A DNA stretch of 64,000 bases from Phyllobacterium sp. 628. GTDB taxonomy: Bacteria > Pseudomonadota > Alphaproteobacteria > Rhizobiales > Rhizobiaceae. Positions 7,752-16,521 of this stretch are shown here, piece by piece. Positions within the stretch are counted from its first letter, which is position 1, and each line of letters begins with the position of its first letter. Position numbers and translations under genes: made by a program. The stretch covers positions 1,681,501 to 1,745,500 of the forward strand of contig NZ_CP050301.1 in assembly GCF_014189505.1 (NCBI RefSeq), read 5' to 3'. A model generated the notes under the pieces. It was not told the DNA's origin and made no database searches. It was given only the letters and a program-made list of their open reading frames with translations.

Positions 7752-9388
7752 CAGGAATCCCGGCACGCTTCCTCGAACGACGGCATGACGCCCAGTATAT
7801 TGGCGGAACGGCGGATGATTTCTGCGGCCATCGGCGCTGCGTTGAGACCAGCACCCGCTGCCGCCTGTCCGTCGACGGGCTTGGGCTCATCGATAATCGT
7901 CAAGACCACATAGCGCGGATTTTCAATCGGGTAGGCGGCGATGAAGGTGTTGAAGCGCACTTCCTTCGAATAACGCCCGTTGATGACTTTTTCTGCCGTA
8001 CCCGTCTTGCCGCCAACGCGATAGCCCGGAACCTGGGTGCGGCTGGCCGATCCACCGGTGCCTTTCTGCGCATTGAGGCGATAGAGATAGCGCAAATCAT
8101 CACTCGTCCGTTGGCTCACAACCCGCTTTGCCAGCTTCTTTGCCTCTTCTGCGCTGCGCGGCAGGAAGGTTGGCGGTAGGAGCAAGCCGCCATTCATCAG
8201 CGCCGCTGCGCCAACGGCCGTCTGCAAGGGCGTGGTTGCCATGCCATGGCCGAAGGAAATTGTGATCGAATGCACCTTTTTCCATACTTTGGGAGAAAAC
8301 GGTTTTGCAACCTCGGGCAGCTCTGTTTTCATCGGATCAAGCAGACCCAGCCGTTGCAGGAATTCGCGGTGACCCTCGATGCCCACCATATCCGCTTCCT
8401 TTGCCGAACCGATATTCGAGGAAAACAGGAACACCTCCGGCAGCGTCAGCACCCGCCGCTTGCCGTGAAAGTCATGGATGGTCTGGCGGCCGATGGTGAT
8501 CGGGCGGGTGGCATCAAATGTACTGTTCAGCGTCGCCAGGCCGGAATCCAGCGCCATCGCGGTGGTAAAGCTCTTGATCGTCGATCCCATCTCGTAAACA
8601 CCGGCAGACATGCGGTTGAGACGATCCTTTTCCAGCGCATTGAATGGATTGTTCGGGTTGAAATCCGGTATGGAAGCCATTGCCAGCACTTCGCCCGTGC
8701 TGACATCCAGCACCACGGCGCCTGCGGCAATGGCGCGATAACGTTCGACGGCATTGACCAGAACATCACGCACCACATGCTGCACGCGCAGATCGACGGA
8801 GAGCCTGACCGGTTCCAGCGAGCGGCCATGGGCAAGACCGGCAGCGCGCAAATCGGTCAGGCCTTGCCCGTCAATATATTTCTCCATCCCGGCAATGCCC
8901 TGATTGTCGACATTGACGAGGCCGAGAATATGCGCGGCAGTCGGCCCGCCGGGATAAATGCGCGATGTTTCCGTGCGAAACCCGATGCCGGGAATGCCGA
9001 GGGCCATGATCTGGCTTTTGAGTTTGGGTGTCAGGCCGCGCCTCAGCCAGGCAAACCCGGCCTCGCCCTTCAGACGGCTATAGGTCTGTTCGAAATTGAG
9101 ATCGGGCAGTACGGTTGAGAGCAGCTCGAAGGCTTCGTCGGGATCGATGATCTTACGGGGCTCGGCATAGAGCGACATGGTCTTGATATCCGTCGCCAGC
9201 ACTTCGCCGTTGCGGTCGAGAATATCCGGACGGGCAGCCATTATCGAGCCTGTTGGGCCGGTATAATCGGCCGCTTCATCCTTCATGCCGTAAAAGACCA
9301 GCCGTCCGCCGATAATGCTGAAAATCCCGATAAAACAGGCCATGATTATGAGGATGCGGTTCTGGGCGCGTGGTCTGCTTTTGATCAT
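7748..9388 (-). CDS. FtsI-like class B penicillin-binding protein (stand-alone)
   Basis: A 546-residue periplasmic D,D-transpeptidase that cross-links peptidoglycan. One N-terminal membrane segment (about residues 11-33) anchors it; the PBP dimerisation region covers about 45-180 (RPDILDRNGEVLATD). The catalytic motifs are S269-T-I-K272, S323-S-N325 and KTGT at 461-464. It resembles FtsI/PbpB rather than MrdA, yet none of the usual division-and-wall cluster genes lies nearby, so it is probably a paralogue of the septal enzyme. The ending EACRDSC is unusual. It runs convergent to the GNAT gene. Whether it acts in division, polar growth or beta-lactam tolerance cannot be read here. Confidence 0.88.
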   Translation of the reverse strand: MIKSRPRAQNRILIIMACFIGIFSIIGGRLVFYGMKDEAADYTGPTGSIMAARPDILDRNGEVLATDIKTMSLYAEPRKIIDPDEAFELLSTVLPDLNFEQTYSRLKGEAGFAWLRRGLTPKLKSQIMALGIPGIGFRTETSRIYPGGPTAAHILGLVNVDNQGIAGMEKYIDGQGLTDLRAAGLAHGRSLEPVRLSVDLRVQHVVRDVLVNAVERYRAIAAGAVVLDVSTGEVLAMASIPDFNPNNPFNALEKDRLNRMSAGVYEMGSTIKSFTTAMALDSGLATLNSTFDATRPITIGRQTIHDFHGKRRVLTLPEVFLFSSNIGSAKEADMVGIEGHREFLQRLGLLDPMKTELPEVAKPFSPKVWKKVHSITISFGHGMATTPLQTAVGAAALMNGGLLLPPTFLPRSAEEAKKLAKRVVSQRTSDDLRYLYRLNAQKGTGGSASRTQVPGYRVGGKTGTAEKVINGRYSKEVRFNTFIAAYPIENPRYVVLTIIDEPKPVDGQAAAGAGLNAAPMAAEIIRRSANILGVMPSFEEACRDSC

Positions 9389-9564
9389 GGTCTCGATGCA
9401 AATGTGCGAATTGTGGCGGATATGCCCAATTTAGCATCCTTTGTACCGCTCCAATTCTCATTATTCCGGAAATATCCAGTTAACCCTAACAGGTCGTAAA
9501 TTATGAATTTTAGCGTGAATAACTTTTTGAAAACAAAGTTGCGTATAGCGGATGTTGAGGGTGT

Positions 9565-10311
9565 TCAGTCAGGCCTGTGCCGCATTTCTGCCAGTGCCAT
9601 ACGCTTGTCTCCGGCAAAGTAAGGCCCGCCATGTGGCGCGAGTTCGCGTTCGACGAATCCAACAATAGCCGCACACTCCCCGTTTGCAGCCATCCGGAAC
9701 GCATCATCAAAACCCTGCGCCAATTCCTGATCCAGCTTGCCGAGAAGTTTTGGTATCCATTTGCCCTTGCCGGACCATGTGCCACGGCCAAGCAGCACAA
9801 GATCGGCGAGGGGCTGATAGAGTTGTGCCGCGATAGCCCTGATTTCAGCAGGGCTGCGCTCGCCCCGCAAATCGTCGAGCAGGTCAGTGATCTGATAGCG
9901 GATACTATCGCAGTGTTCGCCCGCAAACGGCCGTGGCCCAGCGGCAAGCTGGCTTCTCGCCGCCGCCTGCAGTGTATCAGCGCGGACGACATCCGTTCCC
10001 ATCAACGTCCCGGAAGCAATCATATCGAGCATCAGGGGATGGCCGCTCTTCGCATCATTGTTGATGAACCAGGCAAGTGTTTCAGGATCATGCACAAAGG
10101 CTTCCACCGGAAAGCCATGGTCCACAAAGGACTCGCGCCAAGCCCTGTCCACCCGGTCGAACACCACCACGAGATCGATATCCGAGGACGCCGTGCCCTC
10201 GCCACGTATGATGGACCCAGCAGCGAAGGCGCAGGCCGCGCCTTCATAACGCAAAGCGAGCACATGTCTGGCCGCCGCCAGCGCATTTTCAATCTGTGTA
10301 TTGTTGCCCAT
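9565..10311 (-). CDS. Nucleotidyltransferase-domain protein
   Basis: A 248-residue protein with a Pol-beta-type nucleotidyltransferase core near the N-terminus: AAGSIIRGEGTASSDIDLVVV, i.e. the G-S followed by D-x-D metal-binding pair. This fold is shared by aminoglycoside nucleotidyltransferases, MNT antitoxin-like proteins and others. The helical C-terminal part, with a LLDDLRGERSPAEIRAIAAQ stretch, is not one I recognise. The start at 10311 is chosen because an excellent Shine-Dalgarno (GAGAGGCGAT) precedes it; an ATG at 10326 is possible. No HEPN partner gene is adjacent, so a toxin-antitoxin role is not supported. Confidence 0.72.
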   Translation of the reverse strand: MGNNTQIENALAAARHVLALRYEGAACAFAAGSIIRGEGTASSDIDLVVVFDRVDRAWRESFVDHGFPVEAFVHDPETLAWFINNDAKSGHPLMLDMIASGTLMGTDVVRADTLQAAARSQLAAGPRPFAGEHCDSIRYQITDLLDDLRGERSPAEIRAIAAQLYQPLADLVLLGRGTWSGKGKWIPKLLGKLDQELAQGFDDAFRMAANGECAAIVGFVERELAPHGGPYFAGDKRMALAEMRHRPD

Positions 10312-10471
10312 ATCGCCTCTCTCCATTCTCGAGCACAGACTTAGTTGAATTTTCCGGACGGCTCCAGTGACGAGACATGGGCATTTTCAAAGATGGCCGC
10401 TCCACGAAAAAGTGCTTTTCCTCAACCGCACTTGAGGCGGTAGAAGGGACCGGCGATGAGCGGAGATGGAC

Positions 10472-11401
10472 ATGACACGTGTATTGAGAGACGAGGATCT
10501 GGCGGGAACGTCGATCATGCCAGTGGCCATCGAGGCAGTGGAAGCGGCGTTCGCTGCCAAGGCGCGTGGTGAAATTGTCGCGCCGCCTCGCCACAATGTA
10601 TCTTTCGCTCCGCACGGCAATCTCGTCTTCACCTTCACCATCGGCGGCACGGTCGGCAATGCGCCGCTTGCCGGGTTTCGTGTTTACGACACCTTCAAGG
10701 GCCCGCAGCAGACACAGATTGTGGCGGTGTGGTCGGCGGATAATGCCGAGCTTCAAGGCATCATCCTTGGGTCACGACTTGGCAATATCCGTACCGGCGC
10801 CATCGGCGGCGTTGCCATCCGCCATATGAGCGCACCGGATGCCGGGAGCGTCGGCATTATCGGTAGCGGAGTTCAGGCCCGCACCCAGCTGGAGGCGGCG
10901 GCTTGCGTGCGTACATTGCAATCTGTGCGAGTCTTCAGCCGCAGCGAAGAAAACCGCAATGCATTTGCTGCCGAGATGGGTGAGCTTCTTAATATAAAGA
11001 TTCAGACGGTTGCGACGGCGCGCGAAGCAGTGGAGGGTGCCGATATCGTCATCTGTGCAACCAAGAGCACGACGCCAGTGGTTGAGGCTGCATGGTTGAA
11101 GCCGGGTGCGCACATCAACACGGTCGGTCCGAAGCTTGTCCATGCGCACGAATTGGGCCTCGACGTCGCCGAGCGTGCCAATACCATCGCAACGGACTCG
11201 CCGGAACAGAATGCGGCTTATAACCCGCCCTTCTTCCTCGCAGGGTCGCCAGCCTATGCGCGCATGGTGGATCTGGCGGACATTGTCTCTGGCAAAATGC
11301 CTGCCCGTAGCAGCGCCAATGACATCACTCTGTTCTGCTCCACCGGCCTTGCCGGAACCGAGGTCCTGGTGGCGGCGCGTATTCTCGCCCTTAACCGGTA
11401 A
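10472..11401 (+). CDS. Ornithine cyclodeaminase/mu-crystallin family protein
   Basis: A 309-residue NAD(P)-dependent enzyme. The Rossmann dinucleotide site is GSVGIIGSGVQARTQLEAAA (about residues 127-146); upstream LQGIILGSRLGNIRTGAIGGVA matches the family's K/R-T-G substrate-binding region. Members act on ornithine, alanine, ketimines or related amino acids, so the reaction here is unresolved. ATG 10472 has GGAG six bases upstream, whereas ATG 10466 is too close to it. The gene is divergent from the nucleotidyltransferase and faces the RTX cluster across a long intergenic region. Confidence 0.87.
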   Translation: MTRVLRDEDLAGTSIMPVAIEAVEAAFAAKARGEIVAPPRHNVSFAPHGNLVFTFTIGGTVGNAPLAGFRVYDTFKGPQQTQIVAVWSADNAELQGIILGSRLGNIRTGAIGGVAIRHMSAPDAGSVGIIGSGVQARTQLEAAACVRTLQSVRVFSRSEENRNAFAAEMGELLNIKIQTVATAREAVEGADIVICATKSTTPVVEAAWLKPGAHINTVGPKLVHAHELGLDVAERANTIATDSPEQNAAYNPPFFLAGSPAYARMVDLADIVSGKMPARSSANDITLFCSTGLAGTEVLVAARILALNR

Positions 11402-11639
11402 AGTCTTTTGTCAGCGGAATAGATGAGAATATTGGGTATGAATTTTTTATATGAAAGCAGACACTTACCAAGCTGTCGCTCAATACAATTCAAAGATCAA
11501 ACCATATTATTTCTATTTTTGAAGTATTATTTAATCACTAAAGTACAACTAAATTAATAGAGCGTTCTGTTGCTGATAGTTACTTGCGAATTCACATTTC
11601 TTATGCTTCCTTTCCGTCAGTTTTCGGGGGGTGGGTGCA
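11402..11639. other. AT-rich intergenic stretch before the RTX cluster
   Basis: Together with the relic and the following spacer, nearly 600 bp here lack an intact gene. This first part is strikingly AT-rich (long A/T runs around 11440-11570), unlike the genes either side, and has no supported coding frame. It may hold promoters for the RTX cluster or mark an insertion boundary. Confidence 0.5.
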
Positions 11640-11819
11640 ATGGCGGAGATGGTGGACACTGGCGCTGGCAACGCGCTGCAAGGGACGGACAAGAGCGGTA
11701 ATTCCAGCGGTTTTGACGGCAATCATCATCCCGACGATGGTCTCGGGGATGATGTTCCCTGTGGCAGCGACGGCATGACGTGCACGGTTTCATCTCTTCA
11801 GAACAGCCCCATCCTTTGA
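11640..11819 (+). pseudogene. Decayed N-terminal relic of an RTX gene
   Basis: The 59-codon frame starts MAEMVDTGAGNALQGTDKS, which aligns with the first 19 residues of the downstream RTX proteins (MAKIIGTGASDTLNGTDES). It then jumps to NSSGFDG and DDGLGDD, matching the SSGFDQLDGGDGDD block about 30 residues further on in the paralogues, and ends in unrelated residues. I read this as a third family member that lost an internal segment and its whole 3' part. A short functional peptide is less likely. A hairpin (AAGGGGA/TCCCCTT, 11838-11856) follows it. Confidence 0.6.
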
Positions 11820-11837
11820 ACAACTGACAACACCGTC

Positions 11838-11856
11838 AAGGGGATAAGCTCCCCTT
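11838..11856 (+). terminator. Hairpin after RTX relic
   Basis: AAGGGGA (11838-11844) pairs with TCCCCTT (11850-11856) around a five-base loop. Only a short T run follows, so it is at best a weak intrinsic terminator between the relic and the intact RTX gene. Confidence 0.35.
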
Positions 11857-11999
11857 TGCCGCTGCCGGTATTTGTGTGGAGTGAAGCAGCGGATGATCGG
11901 TGCTGGGTGAGGATTCCTGCGCGAAAAGTGCTCGTGCAGGACGCGTAAAATGAAAAACTGTGGCTCTGGCGTGTGACGCCGACAACGAGGATGAAGGCA

Positions 12000-13055
12000 A
12001 TGACAAAGATCGTAGGAACAGGTGCGGGTGATACGCTGGCCGGAACCAGCGAGGGCGACCGGATTTGGGCTCTCGCCGGGAATGATCACGTGGATGGCGG
12101 CGACGGTGACGACATCATCGATGGCGGTGCCGGCAATGACGTTCTGACCAGTTCAAGCGGTTTTGACCAGCTTGACGGCGGCGACGGCGATGACAAGCTG
12201 GTGTTCAATGGCGTCGGCGGTGCGGCCCGTGGCGGCGCGGGCGTTGACTCGCTCGTAATCGATCTTTCCGGCAAGAATGATGCATTCACATTCAACAGCA
12301 CCAGCGGCCATGCCAGCTTTGGCGACCCGACAGTGGCCGCTCATCATTTCTATTTCGTCGATGTCGAGCGCCTGGAACTTGCAACCGGCGATGGCAACAA
12401 CACGATCATCGCAACCACCTTCGACCAGATCAATGTGCATACCGGCGCCGGTACCGACCATGTTGAGGGCGGCAATGGCAATGACAGTATCTGGGGCGGC
12501 GATGGCAAGGATGTGTTGCTCGGTGGCGGCGGCAACGACTCGCTGTTCGGCGAAGGCGGTAACGACAAGATTGAAGGCGGCAACGGCAACGACAGCATCT
12601 GGGGCGGCGAAGGCAATGACAATCTCGGTGGCGGCCGCGGCGATGACATGATCGACAGCGGAACCGGCAACGATGCCATCAATGGCGGTGATGGCAATGA
12701 CATCCTGCTTGGCGGCGCGGGTGATGACGCCATCAAGGGCGGCAGCGGCATCGACCATCTGAGCGGCGGTGAAGGCAATGACACCCTGAGCGGCGGAACA
12801 GGCGCGGATGTATTTGAATTTGCCTCGGGCTCCAGCAATGGCGTCGATCACATCACTGATTTCGATACGAATGGCGGCGATGTGATCAATCTGCATAATT
12901 TTAGTCAGATCCACGATTTTGACAGCTTCATTGCGGCCTCGCATGACACGGCAGGCGGCGTCTTTGTCAGCTTCGATGGCAGTGACACGAACGGTTTCTT
13001 CATCGACCACGTTACGGTGGCGGACCTGTCGCATGACGACGTGACCTTCAGTTGA
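12000..13055 (+). CDS. RTX calcium-binding repeat protein
   Basis: A 351-residue acidic, glycine/aspartate-rich protein built of RTX nonapeptides (GGxGxDxxx; e.g. GGDGDDIIDGGAGND, GGNGNDSIWGG) at about residues 25-65 and again at 150-265. In between lies a non-repeat domain, LVIDLSGKNDAFTFNSTSGH. The end, HITDFDTNGGDVINL to DLSHDDVTFS, resembles the C-terminal region used by type I secretion substrates. There is no N-terminal signal peptide. ATG 12000 is preferred over GTG 11973 because it matches the paralogue's start. Probable role: a secreted, calcium-folded surface or matrix protein. No type I secretion genes are in the window. Confidence 0.85.
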   Translation: MTKIVGTGAGDTLAGTSEGDRIWALAGNDHVDGGDGDDIIDGGAGNDVLTSSSGFDQLDGGDGDDKLVFNGVGGAARGGAGVDSLVIDLSGKNDAFTFNSTSGHASFGDPTVAAHHFYFVDVERLELATGDGNNTIIATTFDQINVHTGAGTDHVEGGNGNDSIWGGDGKDVLLGGGGNDSLFGEGGNDKIEGGNGNDSIWGGEGNDNLGGGRGDDMIDSGTGNDAINGGDGNDILLGGAGDDAIKGGSGIDHLSGGEGNDTLSGGTGADVFEFASGSSNGVDHITDFDTNGGDVINLHNFSQIHDFDSFIAASHDTAGGVFVSFDGSDTNGFFIDHVTVADLSHDDVTFS

Positions 13056-13127
13056 GTTTGAGATTGCGCCCGTCCCAAACCTGGGGCGGGCGCAACGTTT
13101 CACGAGGCATTTGGGAGGACGGATGCT

Positions 13128-14868
13128 ATGGCGAAGATTATCGGTACTGGAGCAAGTGATACTCTAAACGGAACGGATGAAAGCGATCGCATCTGGGCTC
13201 TCGGCGGCAATGATGTCGTGGACGGCGGCGCGGGTGACGATATTGTCGATGGCGGCGCAGGCAATGATACGCTGACCACCTCAAGCGGTTTCGACCAGCT
13301 GACGGGCGGAGATGGTGACGACCGGCTTGTTTTCAATGGCGTTGGCGGCGCGGCACGTGGCGGTGCCGGGTTCGACACGCTGGCCGTTGATCTTTCCGGC
13401 AAGAGTGCCGGATTTACCTTCAACGGTTCCAGTGGCCACGGCAGTTTTGGCGATCCGGCAATTGCTGCCAATCATCTCTATTTTGTGGATATCGAACGGC
13501 TGGAACTCACCACCGGCAGTGGCAATGACCGGATCATCGCCACCACAATCGGCGAAATCAATGTTCATACCGGCGCGGGCGACGACCGTGTCGAAGGCGG
13601 CAATGGCAATGACGTCGTGTTTGGCGGCAATGGCCGCGATATGCTGTTCGGCGGCGGCGGCAATGAGGAACTGCATGGCGACGCCGGTAATGATTACATT
13701 GATGGCGGTGACGGCAATGACCGGATTTGGGGCGACGCGGGCAATGACAGCCTAGCGGGCGGGCGCGGTGATGATCAGATCGACGGCGGCATCGGCAACG
13801 ACAATCTCAACGGCGGTGACGGCAATGACCGGCTCGAAGGGGCCGATGGTGATGATATTATCAAAGGCGGCGGCGGTATCGACAGCCTGTATGGAGGCGC
13901 CGGAGACGACCATTTGATGGGTGGTGACGGGAGCGATAGCCTTTATGGCGGTGGCGGCACGGATCATCTCGAAGGCGGTGAAGGCAACGATTATCTTGAA
14001 AGTGGCGGCGGCTGGGCCACGCTTGAGGGGGGGCAACGGCAACGACTCTTTGGTCGATGGCAGTGAGGAAGTGTATCTGGGCGGCGGTGCAGACATGCAT
14101 GGCGGCGCTGGAGACGATACATTTTACGTGTATTCCGAGGGCATGGTGGGCGTTTTGGATGGCGGTGAGGGCTACGACAAGGCTGTCATTGATTTCCACG
14201 CGCCGGATCAAGGCTTCGTATTCGACGCTGCACCCTACGCCACGATCGAAGAGTTCAAGGTAACGGTGACCACCGGCTATAACGGTGTCACGCTATATGG
14301 CGGCGATGGCAACGATCAGTTCGCAAGTTATGACTCTTATAAGGGCGGACCGAGCGGCAATGATTATATGGATGGCCGTGGCGGCGATGATGTGCTTTAC
14401 GGCGGTAGCGGTGCGGATCATTTGATTGGCGGCGACGGCAATGATATCCTTGACGGGGACTACGGTGTTTCGGGCATTCCCAGCATCTATACCGACACGC
14501 TGGAAGGCGGCGCTGGTAATGACACCCTTTATGGTGGTCTGGAGTCGGACATCCTCGATGGCGGGATCGGCGCCGATACGCTGAATGGCGGCAGTGGTGC
14601 CGATACTTTCGTCTGGGATGAAGCCACAGCCCGCCTGAACGGCGGCATCGACCACATTACCGACTTTGATACGGCGGGCGGCGATGTGATCAGCCTGCGC
14701 GGATTTGCTTCGAGCAGCACCGGCATCCACGATTTCGACAGCTTTCTGGCTGCCTCCCACGATACTGCCGCAGGTGTCTATGTCAGCTTCGATGGCGACA
14801 CCAATGGCATCCTTATCGAAGGGGTGACGCTGGCTGATCTGTCTGCGGACGACGTGATGTTCAGTTAG
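13128..14868 (+). pseudogene. RTX calcium-binding repeat protein, interrupted at a G7 tract
   Basis: This is a tandem paralogue of the preceding gene. It starts MAKIIGTGASDTL after a strong GGGAGGA ribosome site. The first frame runs to a stop at 14066, ending in off-pattern residues (GGQRQRLFGRWQ). From 14034 onwards the RTX pattern continues in another frame (LEGGNGNDSLVDGSEEV) to a normal end at 14868 (DLSADDVMFS). The switch is at seven consecutive G, 14027-14033; six would restore a 579-residue protein. Its first ~170 residues and its C-terminus mirror the intact gene, with a longer divergent middle. It could be a true pseudogene, a slippage-controlled gene or a sequencing error. Confidence 0.8.
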
Positions 14869-14876
14869 CGCTGCGA

Positions 14877-15018
14877 GTGGTTCGACAAGCTCACCATGAG
14901 GGAGATGGGTGGGCTGCAAAACTAATCGGCAACATTACAGAACCCGCACATCATCTGCATTGCAGAATATGACTCCCTGCAATCATCACTCTCCCTCATG
15001 GTGAGCTTGTCGAACCAC
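14877..15018. repeat. 29-bp perfect inverted repeat, 84-bp spacer
   Basis: The left arm at 14877-14905 (begins GTGGTTCGACAAGCTC) and the right arm at 14990-15018 are exact reverse complements over 29 bases. The element fills the space between the convergent RTX and GH25 genes. The core TTCGACAAGCTCACCATGAG resembles intergenic palindromic repeat units that I recall as common in alphaproteobacterial genomes. It may act as a bidirectional terminator or be a small mobile palindromic unit. Confidence 0.75.
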
Positions 15019-15043
15019 GAACCACGCATAATGGGAATGCAGC

Positions 15044-16303
15044 TCAATTTCGAGCTAAAGTAGTCTGCATATAATCCGGCCAGTCCACATGGATGCTGCC
15101 GATTTCATCAAAACAGAAACCTACCATGCTGGCGACAAGCCTGCTGTCAGGGTGGTCAGATTTCTCCACCGGTTTCTGCAAGCTCGCGCGGACGGTGTCC
15201 ACAGTCAGCTTGAGTGGCTTCTGGCTGGGTGGGCTGTTCGTGACTGACGCCGTCAGCATTGTATCGATGGTCTCCGGGGTTTCGCTCATATGATCAAAAT
15301 AATCCTGACCATCGGCAAACAGGCGCGCCGTTGCACTGGCAAGCATCTGCGGTATCTGCAACAGAGCGCGATAATCAAGCAACGGCGGTTCCATTGAGGC
15401 CATCAGGATGTCGTCCGGTGCTGTTGGACGCTCGCCCGGCATCGGCATGTCATCCGGCAGTATGGCAGGAACCAGATTATCGAACGGCCACGCCTGTTTC
15501 AGCTGCGCCACGCTCATATCCGCAATGTTCACGTCGATATCCCGGTTGGTGCCCGCCGGGCGATAGGGACAGCGCGTCTTCGTGCAATTGTTTTGCGAGG
15601 TGAATTGCCACAATGCATAGTCCTGCCAGTTGCCCTTCGGAAAATGTGGGGCGATGTCGGTCTCATAACGTGCATACCAAAGTTGCAGGCGTGAGAGCAC
15701 CGGATATTCCAGCCGGTGATCGGCAATGTATTTTGCCGTCGTGCCATTGGTATAGAGAACGGGATAGCGGCCGGTGCGCAACTTGATCTGCTCGACAAAT
15801 ATCTGACCGTCCTGCAGCGACATGAATTTCGCCGGGTCATTGTCTTCGATATCGATCGCCATCAGTTCGTCGCTGGCCGGTTCGGCATAGTCGATAAAAT
15901 GGTTGGCCTGTTCGATCGGATTACCGGGACGGGCGAGGTGGTAGGAGCCCCATTTGAGTCCCAGTGCCTTCGCCAGTGCGCGGCGCGTGTGATAAAGCTC
16001 ACGCGACACGGCATAGTTGCGCCAGATGCGACGGCAGATTTCCTGATCCTTGACATCGGCAATGCGGCTGCAATGATAATTGGCCGGCATGCCGTCCGAG
16101 CCTTTGTGGATAAAGGCGGCGACACGCGGGTCTTTTACGATCTCTGGCAGATCGAAGGAATTGTGTTCATAGCCATCGAGAACGATAGCGCGATCCTGAT
16201 TGGACCAGGGCGTCTGGAATTGCGAGTCCGCGCGGGAGGAGGCGCTGGAAAGGAGCGCAGTGACAATGGCAGCAAAGGCAAAAACCTGTGTGCGGATCGT
16301 CAA
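15044..16303 (-). CDS. Secreted GH25-like lysozyme/muramidase
   Basis: A 419-residue protein predicted to cleave peptidoglycan glycan strands in the periplasm or outside the cell. A signal peptide spans about residues 1-25 (TQVFAFAAIVTALLSSASSRA). The GH25 TIM-barrel features appear in order: AAFIHKGSDG, WGSYHLARPG, the catalytic D-x-E in LMAIDIEDND, YPVLYTNGTTAKY and the terminal strand NRDIDVNIAD. The last ~160 residues (after about 260) have no domain I recognise. The open frame reaches ATG 16393, but that adds 30 residues before the signal peptide; TTG 16303 has GAGGGGA ten bases upstream. No phage genes are nearby, so it is probably a cellular enzyme. Confidence 0.8.
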   Translation of the reverse strand: MTIRTQVFAFAAIVTALLSSASSRADSQFQTPWSNQDRAIVLDGYEHNSFDLPEIVKDPRVAAFIHKGSDGMPANYHCSRIADVKDQEICRRIWRNYAVSRELYHTRRALAKALGLKWGSYHLARPGNPIEQANHFIDYAEPASDELMAIDIEDNDPAKFMSLQDGQIFVEQIKLRTGRYPVLYTNGTTAKYIADHRLEYPVLSRLQLWYARYETDIAPHFPKGNWQDYALWQFTSQNNCTKTRCPYRPAGTNRDIDVNIADMSVAQLKQAWPFDNLVPAILPDDMPMPGERPTAPDDILMASMEPPLLDYRALLQIPQMLASATARLFADGQDYFDHMSETPETIDTMLTASVTNSPPSQKPLKLTVDTVRASLQKPVEKSDHPDSRLVASMVGFCFDEIGSIHVDWPDYMQTTLARN

Positions 16304-16507
16304 ATGTTGGTTCCCCTCACACCTCGTTGTTGAGTTGTCGCAAAAGCCCGAAAGAACAGCGTCGTTTACTATGGTTAAAAAGCAGTAAACCATCGGGTAC
16401 AGGGACCTTTTTCACGGCAAGGCCCGCCCAATTGTGGCGAAAAGGTGGAAATCACTGACGTGAGTGACTTGGAAATAACCGGTGAAAGACTTGGACGGCG
16501 GTTTTTC

Positions 16508-16521
16508 TTACGTTTACGTAA
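16508..16521. promoter_or_regulatory. Operator-like TTACGTTTACGTAA before acyl-CoA dehydrogenase
   Basis: The near-palindrome TTACGTTTACGTAA lies about 70 bp upstream of the acyl-CoA dehydrogenase start. It resembles the ACGT-repeat motif described for MerR-type (LiuR-like) regulators of acyl-CoA and branched-chain amino-acid catabolism in proteobacteria, as I remember it. No such regulator is encoded in the window, so this is an inference from motif and gene function. Confidence 0.4.

Noticed and set aside
8246..9118. 290-codon plus-strand frame
   Set aside because: It is antisense to the FtsI-like gene, which has all transpeptidase motifs; the plus-strand product has no recognisable domain.
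9565..10311. Nucleotidyltransferase as part of an MNT-HEPN toxin-antitoxin pair
   Set aside because: No adjacent HEPN-type gene was found; the flanks are a penicillin-binding protein and an ornithine-cyclodeaminase-like gene.
12153..13103. 316-codon minus-strand frame over the RTX gene
   Set aside because: The Ala/Ile/Val-rich product arises from reading the GGxGxD repeats backwards; low-complexity shadow.
12470..14000. Short tandem repeats that might be taken for a CRISPR or satellite
   Set aside because: The period is 27 nt or close to it, in frame, and encodes RTX nonapeptides; there are no unique spacers.
15044..16303. GH25 gene as a prophage endolysin
   Set aside because: There are no holin, tail, terminase or integrase genes nearby, and the protein has its own signal peptide.
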